From NCBI GenBank assembly GCA_009779755.1, contig WRDO01000002.1:62001-126000 (forward strand): a stretch of DNA of 64,000 nucleotides, written 5' to 3'. This DNA is from Defluviitaleaceae bacterium (GTDB lineage: Bacteria; Bacillota; Clostridia; Lachnospirales; WQUN01). The translations under genes were made by a program, and so were the position numbers. The notes below the pieces were generated by a model, which searched no databases, had not been told where the DNA came from, and was given only the letters and a program-made list of their open reading frames with translations. Of the stretch, positions 8,321 to 17,959 are shown piece after piece (the stretch's first letter is position 1; each line of letters starts with the position of its first letter).

Positions 8321-11300
8321 TTAGCGAGGTATTTCCTCCATGATGTATGCTTCCACTTTGTCGCTTTCACGGATATCATTATAATTCTTAAACAGCATAC
8401 CGCATTCGTAGCCCGCAGCCACTTCCCGCGCGTCGTCCTTGAAGCGCTTTAACGTATCGAGCGTACCGTCGTATATCACGCGGCCGTCGCGTATGATACG
8501 TACCTTGGCCGATCGGGTAATCTTTCCGTCCAAAACCATACAACCGCCGATGGTGCCCACGCCGCTGGCTTTGAAGATTTGGCGGATTTCGGCGTTGCCC
8601 AGCACAACTTCGCGGAATTCGGGGTCCAGCATACCCTTCATGGCGGCTTCGATATCATCGATAGCGGAATAAATGACGCTGTACTGGCGGATGTCAACGT
8701 TTTCCGTTTCGGCGGTGGTTTTAGCCGAGGCGTCGGGCCGTACGTTAAAGGCGATGATAATCGCGTTGGAGGCGGAAGCCAGCATAACGTCGGATTCCGT
8801 AACCGCGCCGACGCCCGTATGGATCGTACGTACGCGGACGTCCGGGTTGGACAGTTTTTCCAAACTGCCGCGCAACGCCTCGACGGAGCCCTGTACGTCA
8901 CCCTTGACCACCACGTTCAGGTCTTTAACCTGCCCCGCTTGTATTTGGTTGAACAAATCATCCAGCGAAATCTTACCTTGCGTACTCTTGATGAGATTTT
9001 CGCGTCCTTTTGCCACAACCGTTTCGGACAGTTGGCGGGCTTGGCGTTCGTTGGCCGCCGTATAAAGGATATCACCTGTGGCGGGTACTTCGGCAAGGCC
9101 GATAATTTCCACAGGCGTGGAGGGGCCGGCTTCCTTTACCGTACGGCCGTGGCCGTCCACCATCGCACGGATTTTACCGTAACACGCGCCCGCGACAACC
9201 GGGTCGCCCACTTTAAGCGTACCCTCCTGTACCAAAACCGTGGCAACCGGGCCGCGGCCTTTGTCCAGCTTTGCCTCTATAATACTGCCGCGTGCGGATT
9301 TCTTCGGGTTTGCCTTAAGCTCCTTCATTTCCGACACCAGCAATATCATTTCCAGCAGCGTATCGATGCCTTCTTTTTTTAACGCGGATACGGGCACGGT
9401 AATCGTTTCGCCGCCCCAATCCTCGGGCTGCAGACCATGGTCGGTAAGCTGCTGCTTAACACGGTCGGGGTTCGCACTCGTTTTGTCCATCATGGTGATA
9501 GCCACGATGATATCGACCCCGGCGGCTTTCGCGTGGTTGATGGCTTCAATGGTCTGCGGCATAACGCCGTCATCCGCCGCTACCACCAATATCGCGATAT
9601 CGGTAACCTGCGCGCCGCGCATACGCATGGCCGTAAATGCCTCGTGGCCCGGAGTGTCGAGGAACGTTATCACTTTGTTGTTGATCGTGGTGGAATACGC
9701 GCCTATATGCTGCGTGATACCGCCCGCTTCGCCGGATTGCACGTTGGCATTGCGGATAACGTCAAGCAAGGAAGTTTTTCCGTGATCAACGTGACCCATG
9801 ACAACCACTACGGGCGGACGTGTTATCAGGTCATCTTCCATGTCGGGCGCGGAAGAAAACGCTTGTTCAAAGATATCGACTTCCACGTATTCCTCAACCA
9901 ACACGTCAAAGGTAGCGGCCACGAAGGACGCCGTTTCAAAATCAATCACTTGGTTGGCCGTAACCATCAATCCCTTACGCATAAGGATCTTGATGATATC
10001 CGCATTGGACTTAAGCAATTTTTCCGCCAAATCGCGTACGGTGATTTCGGTAGCTACGGTAATCTGCGTAATCACGGGGGCAACGAAGTTAGGCATGATT
10101 TTCTTTAGCGGTTTCGCTCCCGTACGGGATTTACGGTCGAAGCCTTGCTTGTTTTCCTTGCGGTCGGTATCTTTTTTATCTTTTTTGGCTGTACGCGCTT
10201 GGGAATCGCGGCTCCATTGGGCTTTGCGGTCGTCCTTACTCGGTTCGGTTTTACCGATGGGTTTGGGTGCGCCGCCGCGTGACGGCGGGCCGCCGGAACG
10301 GAAACCACCCGCCGCACCTGCGGGACGGGGTGCGCCACCCATTGGGGGGCGGCTTCCCGGTGCGCCGCCGCGTGACGGCGGGCCGCCGGGACGGAAACCA
10401 CCCGCCGCACCTGCGGGACGGGGTGTGCCACCCATTGGGGGGCGGCTTCCCGGTGCGCCTGCAGGGCGGCCCATACCCGGGGGACGGGTCCCCGCCGCGC
10501 TGGGACCTCCCGTACGCATTGGGGGACGGGTGCCCGGTGCGCCTGTCGGGCGGGGGGGTCTGTCATTCATGGGACGCGGAGGACGATCACCCGCGGCACC
10601 TGACGGATGAGCGGGACGAGGGGGTCTGTCCCCTGCCATACCCGTATGACGAAACGGGGGTTTCGCAGGTCTTTCTTCAATCGGCCGTGGCGGACGTATA
10701 ATATTTGAAGGTAGGGTGGGGGGCGGATCGACGGCAACGGGAGGGCTTTGCGGCTTGGGCCGCGGCGGTAAGGGGTTGCCTTCCGCGTCCAATGGTCTGG
10801 GGCGTCGCGGCAAGGGGTTACCGTTTGCATCCAGCGGCCTTGGCTTGCGCGGCAAGGGATTACCGTTTGCATCCAAGGGACGCGGCCGCGGCGGTAAGGG
10901 GTTGCCTTCCGCGTCAACGCGCGGCTTTGGCGGTAAGGGATTACCCTCCGCATCGACCGGGCGTGGTTTGCGCGGCAAGGGATTACCCTCCGCATCCAAC
11001 GGCCTTGGCCTGCGCGGTAAAGGGTTGCCTTCCGCGTCAACACGCGGGCGCGGCGGTAAGGGATTACCCTCCGCGTCAACGGGCCTTGGCCTGCGCGGAA
11101 GGGGATTACCCTCCGCATCCAACGGCCTTGGCCTGCGCGGTAAGGGATTGCCCTCCGCGTCAAGGCGCGGGCGTGCGGGCCTTTCTGCTTGCGGTGCGGT
11201 AACCGCCTGCGGTGCGGCGGGCTTTAATTCTTTTGTGATGCGTACCGCATCTGCATTTTCAGTGGTTTTCATGTGGTTGTTCACAGTCTTTCCATAACCC

Positions 11301-11374
11301 CCAAGTCTATCTTTAATTTCTTGATTGCTGACATCCGATTGCTCGGTCAAATCGTTTGCACGAATTTTCGGCAT
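8321..11374 (-). CDS. infB: Translation initiation factor IF-2 with long repetitive N-terminal region
   Basis: The 1017-residue GTPase delivers initiator fMet-tRNA to the 30S subunit. After a short IF2N-like start, residues about 71-208 are ten near-identical 13-14 residue repeats of the form (L/V)[13 protein letters not shown]. A Pro/Gly/Arg-rich stretch follows that contains two 31-residue copies with GSRPPMGG and GFRxGGPPSRG. The second IF2N segment ([21 protein letters not shown]) precedes the G domain with [20 protein letters not shown] and TMMDK, and then domains II-IV. The length exceeds the usual Firmicute size of about 700-900 because of the repeats. It sits between ylxR and rbfA in the conserved operon. 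Confidence 0.97.
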   Translation of the reverse strand: MPKIRANDLTEQSDVSNQEIKDRLGGYGKTVNNHMKTTENADAVRITKELKPAAPQAVTAPQAERPARPRLDAEGNPLPRRPRPLDAEGNPLPRRPRPVDAEGNPLPPRPRVDAEGNPLPRRPRPLDAEGNPLPRKPRPVDAEGNPLPPKPRVDAEGNPLPPRPRPLDANGNPLPRKPRPLDANGNPLPRRPRPLDAEGNPLPPRPKPQSPPVAVDPPPTLPSNIIRPPRPIEERPAKPPFRHTGMAGDRPPRPAHPSGAAGDRPPRPMNDRPPRPTGAPGTRPPMRTGGPSAAGTRPPGMGRPAGAPGSRPPMGGTPRPAGAAGGFRPGGPPSRGGAPGSRPPMGGAPRPAGAAGGFRSGGPPSRGGAPKPIGKTEPSKDDRKAQWSRDSQARTAKKDKKDTDRKENKQGFDRKSRTGAKPLKKIMPNFVAPVITQITVATEITVRDLAEKLLKSNADIIKILMRKGLMVTANQVIDFETASFVAATFDVLVEEYVEVDIFEQAFSSAPDMEDDLITRPPVVVVMGHVDHGKTSLLDVIRNANVQSGEAGGITQHIGAYSTTINNKVITFLDTPGHEAFTAMRMRGAQVTDIAILVVAADDGVMPQTIEAINHAKAAGVDIIVAITMMDKTSANPDRVKQQLTDHGLQPEDWGGETITVPVSALKKEGIDTLLEMILLVSEMKELKANPKKSARGSIIEAKLDKGRGPVATVLVQEGTLKVGDPVVAGACYGKIRAMVDGHGRTVKEAGPSTPVEIIGLAEVPATGDILYTAANERQARQLSETVVAKGRENLIKSTQGKISLDDLFNQIQAGQVKDLNVVVKGDVQGSVEALRGSLEKLSNPDVRVRTIHTGVGAVTESDVMLASASNAIIIAFNVRPDASAKTTAETENVDIRQYSVIYSAIDDIEAAMKGMLDPEFREVVLGNAEIRQIFKASGVGTIGGCMVLDGKITRSAKVRIIRDGRVIYDGTLDTLKRFKDDAREVAAGYECGMLFKNYNDIRESDKVEAYIMEEIPR
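10268..10453 (-). repeat. Two tandem 93-bp repeats inside infB
   Basis: Copies at 10268-10360 and 10361-10453 differ at only a few bases and encode the 31-residue [11 protein letters not shown]...GGPPSRG unit. They are in frame with infB, so copy-number change would alter the linker by whole units. Confidence 0.85.
10751..11164 (-). repeat. Ten-unit 39/42-bp tandem repeat inside infB
   Basis: Ten in-frame units encode (L/V)DA(E/N)GNPLPxxP(R/K)P, eight of 14 residues and two of 13. All open frames on the other strand here are shadows of this compositional bias. Confidence 0.9.
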
Positions 11375-11391
11375 TCGCCACCTCCGTATTC

Positions 11392-11610
11392 CTACGAAAC
11401 CGATTCCTTTAATTGTACATATATATCCGGCGGGACCGTTCCTTTTAAGGAACGATCCAAACCCTTGGTTTTACGGGCTTGTTCAATACAAACCGAATTT
11501 TTGCATATATAAGCGCCGCGGCCCTGTGAAGGAAGGCTCACCCGCAGTAATTCGGTCTTATCGCGCATTTCCCTGCAGGCGACGCATTTGCGTTGAGGGA
11601 TTCGCTTCAT
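11392..11610 (-). CDS. ylxR: YlxR family RNA-binding protein (DUF448)
   Basis: The 72-residue protein begins with [15 protein letters not shown], the hallmark of the YlxR family, and later has [18 protein letters not shown], which matches the second conserved block. YlxR is a nucleoid- or RNA-associated regulator that in studied Firmicutes affects RNase P and central metabolism genes. It overlaps the nusA stop by four bases and is followed by infB after 17 bases. The ylxQ (L7Ae-like) gene that often follows ylxR is absent. Confidence 0.93.
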   Translation of the reverse strand: MKRIPQRKCVACREMRDKTELLRVSLPSQGRGAYICKNSVCIEQARKTKGLDRSLKGTVPPDIYVQLKESVS

Positions 11611-12884
11611 TGCGCGGTGGTTTCGCTTTCATCGTAATATTCGTCGTCATCGTAATATTCGTCATCTTCATCGTCGTCGTAATATTCATCGTCATCATAA
11701 TATTCTTCATCGTCGTAGTATTCTTCGTCGTCGTAATAATCGTCCTCGTAATACGTTTCTTCGGCGGCGACGGCTTCCGGTGCGTCGGTTTCGATTTTCT
11801 CCGATTCAACGAACTCCGGCTTTGTGAATTGCAGGAAGTCCGTGCCGCGTGCTTGCGCTTCGCTTTTTATGTCAATACGCCAGCCGGTCAGGCGGGCGGC
11901 GAGCCTTGCGTTTTGCCCCTCCTTACCGATGGCGAGGGAAAGCTGATGATCGGGTACGATTACCCGCGCTTCCTGCTCGTAAGGGCTGGTTGCGACGGTT
12001 ACGACCTTGCTGGGGCTGAGCGCGGCTGCGATAAATTTGGCGGGATCGGGATTAAACATGATGATATCCAGCTTTTCGCCCCGCAATTCGCCGCTGATAA
12101 TATTAACCCGCTGGCCGCCTTGCCCCACGCAGGAGCCGATAGGGTCCACATGGGGATGTACGGTGTGTACGGCAACCTTGCTGCGGCTTCCCGCTTCCCG
12201 CGCGACGGACTTTACCTCGACCACGCCGTCGAAAATTTCCGGTACTTCCTGCTCGAATAAACGACGGAGTAAATCGGGATGGGTACGGCTGACCTGCACC
12301 ATCGGCCCCTTGCTGCTTTGCTTCACTTCCATTACATATACTTTTATGCGATCACCGAATTCGTACCGTTCGCGCGGCATTTGCTCCCCGGCGGCAAGCG
12401 TGGCATCCAACCCGCCAAGGCTGACGATGACATTGCGACGGTCACGGCGTTGTACGATCGCGGTTACCACATCGTGTTCCTTGGTGATAAATTCGTTGTA
12501 CAGGCGCTCACGTTCGGCTTCGCGGATTTTTTGCACGACCACCTGCTTGGCGGTTTGTGCGGCGATGCGGCCGAAATCCTTGGGTGTGACGGTGATGTCC
12601 ACCAAGTCTTCCAACTCGTATTGCGCGTTTATCTTACGCGCATCTTCCAGCGATATGTGCAACATCGGGTCTTCGACTTCCGATGAAACGGTCTTTTGCG
12701 CGATTACGATATACTTGCCGTCTTCGCGGTCGATGACCACGCGCAGGTTCGCCTGTTGGCCGAATTGCCGCCTGCAAGCCGAAACCAGCGACGATTCGAT
12801 CGCTTCGAAAATGATTTCCTTATCGATACCCTTCTCCTGCGCGACTTGCGCGATTGCCGCTATCAGTTCCTTGCCGTTAACCAT
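11607..12884 (-). CDS. nusA: Transcription elongation/termination factor NusA with acidic tyrosine-rich tail
   Basis: The 425-residue protein binds RNA polymerase and nascent RNA and modulates pausing and termination. The N-terminal domain has IAQVAQEKGIDKEIIFEAIE, followed by an S1 domain, KH1 (DPIGSCVGQGGQRVNIISGEL) and KH2 (LAIGKEGQNARLAARLTGW). From about residue 373 it carries a tail built almost only of Tyr, Asp and Glu (repeats of EYYDD), which standard Firmicute NusA proteins of about 350-380 residues lack. ATG 12884 has GGAAGGA upstream. It lies between rimP and ylxR. Confidence 0.96.
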   Translation of the reverse strand: MVNGKELIAAIAQVAQEKGIDKEIIFEAIESSLVSACRRQFGQQANLRVVIDREDGKYIVIAQKTVSSEVEDPMLHISLEDARKINAQYELEDLVDITVTPKDFGRIAAQTAKQVVVQKIREAERERLYNEFITKEHDVVTAIVQRRDRRNVIVSLGGLDATLAAGEQMPRERYEFGDRIKVYVMEVKQSSKGPMVQVSRTHPDLLRRLFEQEVPEIFDGVVEVKSVAREAGSRSKVAVHTVHPHVDPIGSCVGQGGQRVNIISGELRGEKLDIIMFNPDPAKFIAAALSPSKVVTVATSPYEQEARVIVPDHQLSLAIGKEGQNARLAARLTGWRIDIKSEAQARGTDFLQFTKPEFVESEKIETDAPEAVAAEETYYEDDYYDDEEYYDDEEYYDDDEYYDDDEDDEYYDDDEYYDESETTAQ

Positions 12885-12912
12885 GTAGGATATTCCTTCC
12901 TCTCATTTTACC

Positions 12913-13374
12913 TTAGTCCTCGAATACAGCCAATCTGCAAGCCGCCACGGCTTCCCGAGGGAGCCGTATATGTTGGTCGGGGTCGGTCTCGAGGGTAATG
13001 GTACGGTTTTCGTAACCGATCAATTTCCCTCGGTAGTTCTTTCGGTTTTCGATGGGGGCGTACAAACGGAGTTTGATGTTGTGCCCGACGTAGCGCGTAA
13101 AATGGTCGTCCCGGTTCAGCTTGCGTTCTATCCCCGGGGAGCTGACCTCCAGCGCATAGGTTTCGGGTATCGGGTCATGTTCGTCCAGCACGGCTTCTGC
13201 GGCTCGGCTGACCCGTTCGCAATCCTCCAAGTCTACCCCCGCCTCTTTATCGATATACAGGCGCAGTATCCGTTCGCCGCCTTCCCTGACCGTTTCGATA
13301 TCGTACAGCTCCACCCCGGCTTTTTGCGCCACCGGGGTTAATAAATCGGTCAGGATTTGTATTCTTTCCGCCAT
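12913..13374 (-). CDS. rimP: Ribosome maturation factor RimP
   Basis: RimP assists 30S assembly. The 153-residue product contains GVELYDIETVREGGERILRLYID, EVSSPGIERKL and GKLIGYENRTITLE, which are the conserved family blocks. I use ATG 13374, which has GGAAGGGG nine bases upstream and starts MAERIQILTD. The longer in-frame extension to 13503 would cross the promoter and leader hairpin and is rejected. First gene of the nusA-infB operon. Confidence 0.95.
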   Translation of the reverse strand: MAERIQILTDLLTPVAQKAGVELYDIETVREGGERILRLYIDKEAGVDLEDCERVSRAAEAVLDEHDPIPETYALEVSSPGIERKLNRDDHFTRYVGHNIKLRLYAPIENRKNYRGKLIGYENRTITLETDPDQHIRLPREAVAACRLAVFED

Positions 13375-13411
13375 TTGCGGCAATCCCCTTCCGGTCATAA
13401 GTAAAAGACAA

Positions 13412-13431
13412 GAGTGGGTTTGCACCCACTC
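13412..13431 (-). promoter_or_regulatory. Leader hairpin upstream of rimP
   Basis: An 8-bp stem (GAGTGGGT with ACCCACTC) closes a GCAA tetraloop on the transcribed minus strand and is followed by a U-rich TTGTCTTTTAC. The GTGGG/CCCAC hairpin ahead of rimP resembles the rimP-leader element described upstream of this operon in many bacteria. It may act as an attenuator. Confidence 0.6.
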
Positions 13432-13459
13432 CGTCGCGTTAGAATCGTCATTCCCCGTG

Positions 13460-13488
13460 ATGATAACATGCTTTGGCAATGTTTGCAA
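13460..13488 (-). promoter_or_regulatory. Promoter of the rimP-nusA-infB operon
   Basis: On the minus strand TTGCAA (13483-13488) and TATCAT (13460-13465) are separated by 17 bp. Transcription would start about 75 bases before rimP and include the leader hairpin. It lies back to back with the metK promoter. Confidence 0.7.
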
Positions 13489-13496
13489 TATTTTTA

Positions 13497-13525
13497 TTGA
13501 CAATCATCCGTTGTTTGATAATATA
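13497..13525 (+). promoter_or_regulatory. Promoter of the SAM riboswitch-metK transcript
   Basis: A perfect TTGACA at 13497-13502 is followed by an AT-rich -10 region (GATAATATAA, 13517-13526). Depending on the hexamer chosen the spacing is 14-17 bp. The riboswitch begins about 20 bases downstream. Confidence 0.65.
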
Positions 13526-13542
13526 AGCGTGACAACTTCATA

Positions 13543-13654
13543 TGCATCCAGAGAGGTGGAGGGATCAGGGCCCTGCGAAACCCGGCAACCAGTGGCGAAC
13601 GCGTTACATGGTGCTAATTCCCCCGATTACGTTTTATCGTAATCGGAAGATGTA
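13543..13654 (+). ncRNA. SAM-I (S-box) riboswitch
   Basis: The leader contains the S-box core AGAGAGGTGGAGGGA, then CGAAACCCGGCAACC and GGTGCTAATTC, all in canonical order and spacing. P1 is formed by TGCATC (13543-13548) with GATGTA (13649-13654), and a P4-like stem CCGATTACG/CGTAATCGG precedes the 3' strand. The aptamer binds S-adenosylmethionine. It is followed by an intrinsic terminator and then metK, so excess SAM should turn off SAM synthetase transcription. Confidence 0.95.
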
Positions 13655-13662
13655 AAAAAGAA

Positions 13663-13687
13663 AAGCCCTGAGGGGGCTTATTTTTTT
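13663..13687 (+). terminator. Riboswitch-controlled intrinsic terminator
   Basis: AAGCCC and GGGCTT form the stem (13663-13668 with 13674-13679), followed by a run of U residues (ATTTTTTT). It lies nine bases after the aptamer P1 and before the metK ribosome binding site, the expected expression platform of a transcriptional S-box. Confidence 0.85.
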
Positions 13688-13713
13688 GTAAAAACAAAAA
13701 GGAGGAATTTAAA

Positions 13714-14886
13714 ATGCGTTTATTTACATCCGAATCCGTAACCGAAGGTCACCCCGACAAAATGTGTGACCAAATCTCCGACGCGGTACTCGATGCGATT
13801 CTGGCGAAGGACCCCCATGCGCGCGTGGCGTGCGAAGTGGCGACCACCACGGGGCTCGTGCTCGTCATGGGCGAAATCACGACCGAATGTTACGTGGATA
13901 TTAAGAAAATAGTACGTGATACGATCCGCGAAATCGGTTATACGGGTGGGGACATGGGTTTTGACGCGGACTCCTGCGCGGTGCTCGTATCGCTCTCCGA
14001 GCAATCGCCGGACATCGCCCAAGGGGTGGACGACGCGCTCGAAACGCGCGGCGAAGGGGACAACGACACAGGCGCGGGCGACCAAGGCATGATGTTCGGT
14101 TATGCCTGCGACGAAACGAAGGAGCTTATGCCGCTGCCCATCGCGCTTTCCCACGCGCTTTCGCGCCGCCTGACCGAAGTCCGCAAGAACGGTATGCTCA
14201 AATACCTGCGCCCCGACGGCAAAACCCAAGTGACCGTGGCGTACGACGACCATAACCGCCCCACGGGCGTAACGGCCGTCGTCCTCTCCACGCAGCATTC
14301 CCCGGATGCTACCCTTGAACAAATAAAAAAGGACATGATGGAGCATGTGATTAAACCCATCATCCCCGAAGGTATGCTTAACGGGGACACGAAATATTTC
14401 ATTAATCCCACGGGGCGTTTCGTCATCGGCGGGCCGGTGGGTGACGCGGGCCTGACCGGGCGTAAAATCATCGTGGATACGTACGGCGGCTACGCATCCC
14501 ACGGCGGCGGCGCGTTCTCCGGTAAGGACCCCACCAAGGTAGACCGTTCGGCGTGTTACATGGCGCGTTATATCGCCAAAAACATCGTAGCCGCGGAATT
14601 AGCCAAGCATTGCGAGGTACAGGTCGCTTACGCCATCGGCGTGGCGAAACCCGTTTCCGTACTGGTCAACACCAAAGGTACGGGTAAAATCGGCGATTTG
14701 AAGATCACCGCGTTGGTGAACGAACACTTCGACCTGCGCCCCGCCGCAATTATCAATCATTTCGAGCTGCGTCGGCCGATTTACAAGCAAACCGCTGCGT
14801 ACGGGCACTTCGGGCGTACGGACGTCGATTTGCCTTGGGAAAGAACAGACAAAGCGGAGGAATTAAAAAAAGCCGCGGGGATATAA
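13714..14886 (+). CDS. metK: S-adenosylmethionine synthetase
   Basis: This 390-residue enzyme forms SAM from methionine and ATP. Signature elements are [20 protein letters not shown] at the start, [12 protein letters not shown] for the ATP site, and [16 protein letters not shown] for the phosphate loop. ATG 13714 has AGGAGG upstream. It is controlled by the SAM riboswitch. The coding sequence for its last residues overlaps the terminator of the convergent asd gene. Confidence 0.98.
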   Translation: MRLFTSESVTEGHPDKMCDQISDAVLDAILAKDPHARVACEVATTTGLVLVMGEITTECYVDIKKIVRDTIREIGYTGGDMGFDADSCAVLVSLSEQSPDIAQGVDDALETRGEGDNDTGAGDQGMMFGYACDETKELMPLPIALSHALSRRLTEVRKNGMLKYLRPDGKTQVTVAYDDHNRPTGVTAVVLSTQHSPDATLEQIKKDMMEHVIKPIIPEGMLNGDTKYFINPTGRFVIGGPVGDAGLTGRKIIVDTYGGYASHGGGAFSGKDPTKVDRSACYMARYIAKNIVAAELAKHCEVQVAYAIGVAKPVSVLVNTKGTGKIGDLKITALVNEHFDLRPAAIINHFELRRPIYKQTAAYGHFGRTDVDLPWERTDKAEELKKAAGI

Positions 14887-14900
14887 ACGTACCCCGCGGC
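14865..14900 (-). terminator. Terminator of lysC-asd, embedded in the metK 3' end
   Basis: On the minus strand GCCGCGGGG (14892-14900) pairs with CCCCGCGGC (14872-14880) around an 11-base loop and is followed by seven U residues (14865-14871). The U tract and one stem arm are the codons for the last residues of metK. On the plus strand the hairpin lacks a U tract. Confidence 0.85.
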
Positions 14901-14948
14901 AGGACTTAACCGGTTTCTTGGAAATTTTGCGTTATATGTTACATCAAA

Positions 14949-15947
14949 CTAAGCAGACAACAACAAATGCTCAACAATTTGTACGGCGTTGGTGGCGGCA
15001 CCTTTGCGGATATTATCGCACGCGACAAACATGTTTAAACCGTTATTGCAACTGTCATCACTTCGAAGCCGCCCGATATGAACGGCGTCGTTACCCGCGG
15101 CGGTGATGGGCATGGGATAGCGGTTTTGTGCGGGGTTGTCGTCCAACACGATACCCGGGGTGTTTGCCAGCAATTTGCGTACAAGTTTTATATCAAACGG
15201 TTTTTCCAGTTCCGCGTTAATCGAAAGGCTGTGCCCCACATATACGGGCACACGCACGCAAGTGGCGGTGACGGGTAAATCGGGTATATGCAGGATTTTA
15301 CGTACTTCAGCCATGAGCTTAAGCTCTTCGCCGGTATAACCTCCGTCATCGGGTCCATACGTCCCGATAAACGGGATCAGATTATTTGCGATGGGGTAGG
15401 GGAAGTGTCCGTGTGCTTCCCCTTTTAACGTGGCGTCCAAATCATTCCACCCGCCCACGCCCGCGCCGGACACAGATTGGTACGTGGAAATGACCGCGCG
15501 TTTTAATCCGAACGCGTCGTGAAGGGGTTTTAAAGCGACGACCGCGGGTGCGGCGCAGCAGTTGGGATTGGCGATAATCCCTTTATGTTTTTTTATATCT
15601 TCGCTGTTTACCTCGGGGACGACGAGCGGTACCATCGGGTTCATCCGCCACGCGGAAGAATTGTCCACTACGATGCAACCTTTTTCCGCGGCGATGAGCG
15701 CGTAGATTTTACTTAACCTGTTGCTGACGGCAAACAAGGCGATATCAATCCCGTTGTCAAAGGACGAAGGGGACAATTCCTTGACGGTTAATGGTTCGCC
15801 GTTATAAATGATTTTTGTTCCCGCGCTCTTGGCGGAGGCGAAAAGGTGCAATTCCGTTATCGGGAGCTTGCGTTCTTCCAATATTTGCAAAAATGATTTG
15901 CCAACCATGCCGGTCGCGCCTACGACGGCGCAGGTAAAAGGCTTCAT
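14949..15947 (-). CDS. asd: Aspartate-semialdehyde dehydrogenase
   Basis: The 332-residue NADPH-dependent enzyme reduces aspartyl phosphate to aspartate semialdehyde, the branch-point precursor of lysine, threonine, methionine and diaminopimelate. The nucleotide-binding loop VGATGMVGKSF is at the N terminus. The catalytic Cys is in IANPNCCAAPAVVALKPL, and the TYQSVSGAGVGGW and RVPVYVGHS blocks are present. It lies 15 bases downstream of aspartate kinase. Confidence 0.97.
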   Translation of the reverse strand: MKPFTCAVVGATGMVGKSFLQILEERKLPITELHLFASAKSAGTKIIYNGEPLTVKELSPSSFDNGIDIALFAVSNRLSKIYALIAAEKGCIVVDNSSAWRMNPMVPLVVPEVNSEDIKKHKGIIANPNCCAAPAVVALKPLHDAFGLKRAVISTYQSVSGAGVGGWNDLDATLKGEAHGHFPYPIANNLIPFIGTYGPDDGGYTGEELKLMAEVRKILHIPDLPVTATCVRVPVYVGHSLSINAELEKPFDIKLVRKLLANTPGIVLDDNPAQNRYPMPITAAGNDAVHIGRLRSDDSCNNGLNMFVACDNIRKGAATNAVQIVEHLLLSA

Positions 15948-15962
15948 ATATAATCCCTCGTT

Positions 15963-17180
15963 TTATTCATTCATGATTTGCGCGAATTTTTCGTGGATGC
16001 AAACTGCGGCGTTGTCGGCGTATTTTTCGTCGATCACTACCGTTATCTTTATTTCCGATGTCGAAATCATGCTTATGTTCACGCCGCATTCATATAAAGC
16101 CTCAAACATCATCGACGCCACACCGAAGTTGGTGGTCATACCCGCGCCGATAATGCTGAGCTTGGCCATACCCGTATCAAACGTTACGGTATCGAAGCCG
16201 ATGGCTTCTTTGTTGGTTTCCAATACCTTTAACGTCGCGTCCAAATCCGCTTGGTGCACGGTAAAGTTGATATCCTTCGTTTTCCCGCTCCCCGCGGTTT
16301 GTAAGATAATATCCACGGAAATCTTTTGCGTGGCTAATAACGAAAAAACATGGTACGCGACCCCCGGCCTGTCAAGCAAGCCCATTATACTGACACGCGC
16401 CACATCGCGGTCTATGGCCAATCCGCTGAATAATAATTTTTCCATGGTTGAGCCCTCCTTAATTTCTGTACCTTCGATATCAAAATACCATGCGGAACGC
16501 AGCACCAGCTTGACGCGATGCCTTTTCGCCATTTCAACGGCGCGGTTATGCAATACCTGCGCACCCATCGACGCAAGTTCCAACATTTCATCGTAGCTGA
16601 TGGACGCCAGCTTCCTCGCACCGTGTACGATGCGGGGGTCCGCCGTATAGATACCGTCCACGTCAGAATAAATCTCGCACAGGTCCGCGCCCAATACCGC
16701 CGATAAAGCGACCGCCGTCGTATCCGACGCGCCCCGCCCCAACGTCGTAACGTCACCGTAACGGTTAACACCTTGGAAACCCGCAACGATGACGATATTA
16801 TTTAACTCCAGCGCCCGCGTAATTCGTTCGGGCCTTATCCGCTTGATGCGGGCGTTACCGTACAGCGATGTGGCTTCAATGCCCACTTGCACGGCATTGA
16901 GCGAAAGAGCGGGCGCGCCCAGCCTATGTATCGCCAGCGCCATCAACGCGACGGCTTGTTGTTCGCCGGTGGCGAGAAGCATATCCAATTCGCGTTTGCC
17001 GGGTTCGGGGTTGACTTCCTGTGCTTTGGCGATTAATTCGTCGGTGGTATCGCCCTGTGCGGAAAGCACTACCACCATTTTATTCCCGGCGCGGTAGGAG
17101 GCCACGATATGCTCGGCAACGCATAGGATGCGTTCGGCATTCGCCACGGATGTACCGCCGTATTTTTGTACGATTAGCAT
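15963..17180 (-). CDS. lysC: Aspartate kinase
   Basis: This enzyme phosphorylates aspartate, the first step of the aspartate family pathway. The 405-residue product has VQKYGGTSVANAERI at the N terminus, VAGFQGVNRYGDVTTLGRGASDTTA for substrate and ATP binding, and two C-terminal ACT domains (near residues 265-335 and 345-400) for allosteric control by end-product amino acids. GAGGGG precedes ATG 17180. It forms an operon with asd. No lysine riboswitch is visible in the 160-base upstream region, which instead holds the rpmA terminator. Confidence 0.96.
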   Translation of the reverse strand: MLIVQKYGGTSVANAERILCVAEHIVASYRAGNKMVVVLSAQGDTTDELIAKAQEVNPEPGKRELDMLLATGEQQAVALMALAIHRLGAPALSLNAVQVGIEATSLYGNARIKRIRPERITRALELNNIVIVAGFQGVNRYGDVTTLGRGASDTTAVALSAVLGADLCEIYSDVDGIYTADPRIVHGARKLASISYDEMLELASMGAQVLHNRAVEMAKRHRVKLVLRSAWYFDIEGTEIKEGSTMEKLLFSGLAIDRDVARVSIMGLLDRPGVAYHVFSLLATQKISVDIILQTAGSGKTKDINFTVHQADLDATLKVLETNKEAIGFDTVTFDTGMAKLSIIGAGMTTNFGVASMMFEALYECGVNISMISTSEIKITVVIDEKYADNAAVCIHEKFAQIMNE

Positions 17181-17276
17181 GGTTATCCCCTCTTATCCGA
17201 TCTCCGTGCGATCGCTTTGCGATACTACGAAGCCAATGCGAAGCCCGTTTACTTCGTTTCCCGACGTTAAGCATAC

Positions 17277-17315
17277 AAAAAATCGCCGTGATTAGCAATA
17301 TATGCCATCACGGCG
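17277..17315 (-). terminator. Terminator of rplU-prp-rpmA
   Basis: A 9-bp stem CGCCGTGAT/ATCACGGCG (17284-17292 with 17307-17315) is followed on the minus strand by six U residues. It separates the ribosomal protein operon from lysC. Confidence 0.88.
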
Positions 17316-17342
17316 AATGTGATTCGTTTTATCGGTATTTGA

Positions 17343-17636
17343 CTAAGCCGTTTCCGTCGTGCGGGGATATACCGATACTTGCTTTTTGTCCCGTCCCTTA
17401 CGCTCGAAGCGTACGATACCGTCCGCCAACGCGAACAGATTATCGTTGGAGCCGCGGCCTACGTTGTTGCCGGGATGGATCTTTGTGCCGCGTTGGGTAT
17501 ACAGGATATTACCCGCCAACACAAATTGGCCGTCGGCACGTTTTGCGCCCAAGCTCTTGGCGTTGGAATCGCGGCCGTTACGGGTGGAGCCTACGCCCTT
17601 CTTGTGGGCGAAAAAAGATAGGTTTAATGTAATCAT
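17343..17636 (-). CDS. rpmA: Ribosomal protein L27 with Prp-cleavable N-terminus
   Basis: L27 is a 50S subunit protein whose N terminus reaches the peptidyl transferase centre. The protein begins [20 protein letters not shown]. The hydrophobic leader ending in SFF before AHKKG is the Firmicute-type extension removed by the protease Prp. [20 protein letters not shown] is the conserved core. I use ATG 17636; a GTG at 17645 overlapping the prp stop is an alternative adding three residues. The adjoining prp gene supports processing. Confidence 0.96.
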   Translation of the reverse strand: MITLNLSFFAHKKGVGSTRNGRDSNAKSLGAKRADGQFVLAGNILYTQRGTKIHPGNNVGRGSNDNLFALADGIVRFERKGRDKKQVSVYPRTTETA

Positions 17637-17641
17637 GGGAA

Positions 17642-17959
17642 TCACTTCGCTTTCATTATTAATTCGTCGGGGTGTTGGGTGGCTGCGCTTTCCAGCCCCA
17701 GCACCATAACGTCCAACAGTAACCCGGCCATTTGCCCGCGCGGTTCTTCCCTCGGCGTATTAAGCGTAAAGGAGAGGTAACCGCCGTCTTCCTCGTTACA
17801 GTCGCAGGAAAATTCCGCTTGCGTCAACGCTTCGATGCCGTTTACGGTGTTAATCACCAACATGGATACCGCCGCGCATACATGGCTTTCGCCGTGGTTG
17901 CTTACTTCGAAGGAAACGACCTGCCCAATCGGGTTGCGGCCGATCGCGGCTTCGATCAC
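17642..17959 (-). CDS. prp: Ribosomal processing cysteine protease Prp (YsxB family)
   Basis: The 105-residue protein contains a His in VSNHGES followed by Cys in [20 protein letters not shown], the Cys-His catalytic pair of Prp, which cleaves the L27 N-terminal extension. It is placed between rplU and rpmA as in most Firmicutes. It starts with GTG that overlaps the rplU stop (GTGA). Confidence 0.93.
   Translation of the reverse strand: MIEAAIGRNPIGQVVSFEVSNHGESHVCAAVSMLVINTVNGIEALTQAEFSCDCNEEDGGYLSFTLNTPREEPRGQMAGLLLDVMVLGLESAATQHPDELIMKAK

Noticed and set aside
10267..11297. Plus-strand frames and apparent repeat array in the infB region, possible CRISPR
   Set aside because: The repeat is in-frame protein repetition with no unique spacers of constant length; the plus frames are compositional shadows.
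17181..17342. Lysine riboswitch upstream of lysC
   Set aside because: The region contains the rpmA terminator and no aptamer-like conserved blocks.
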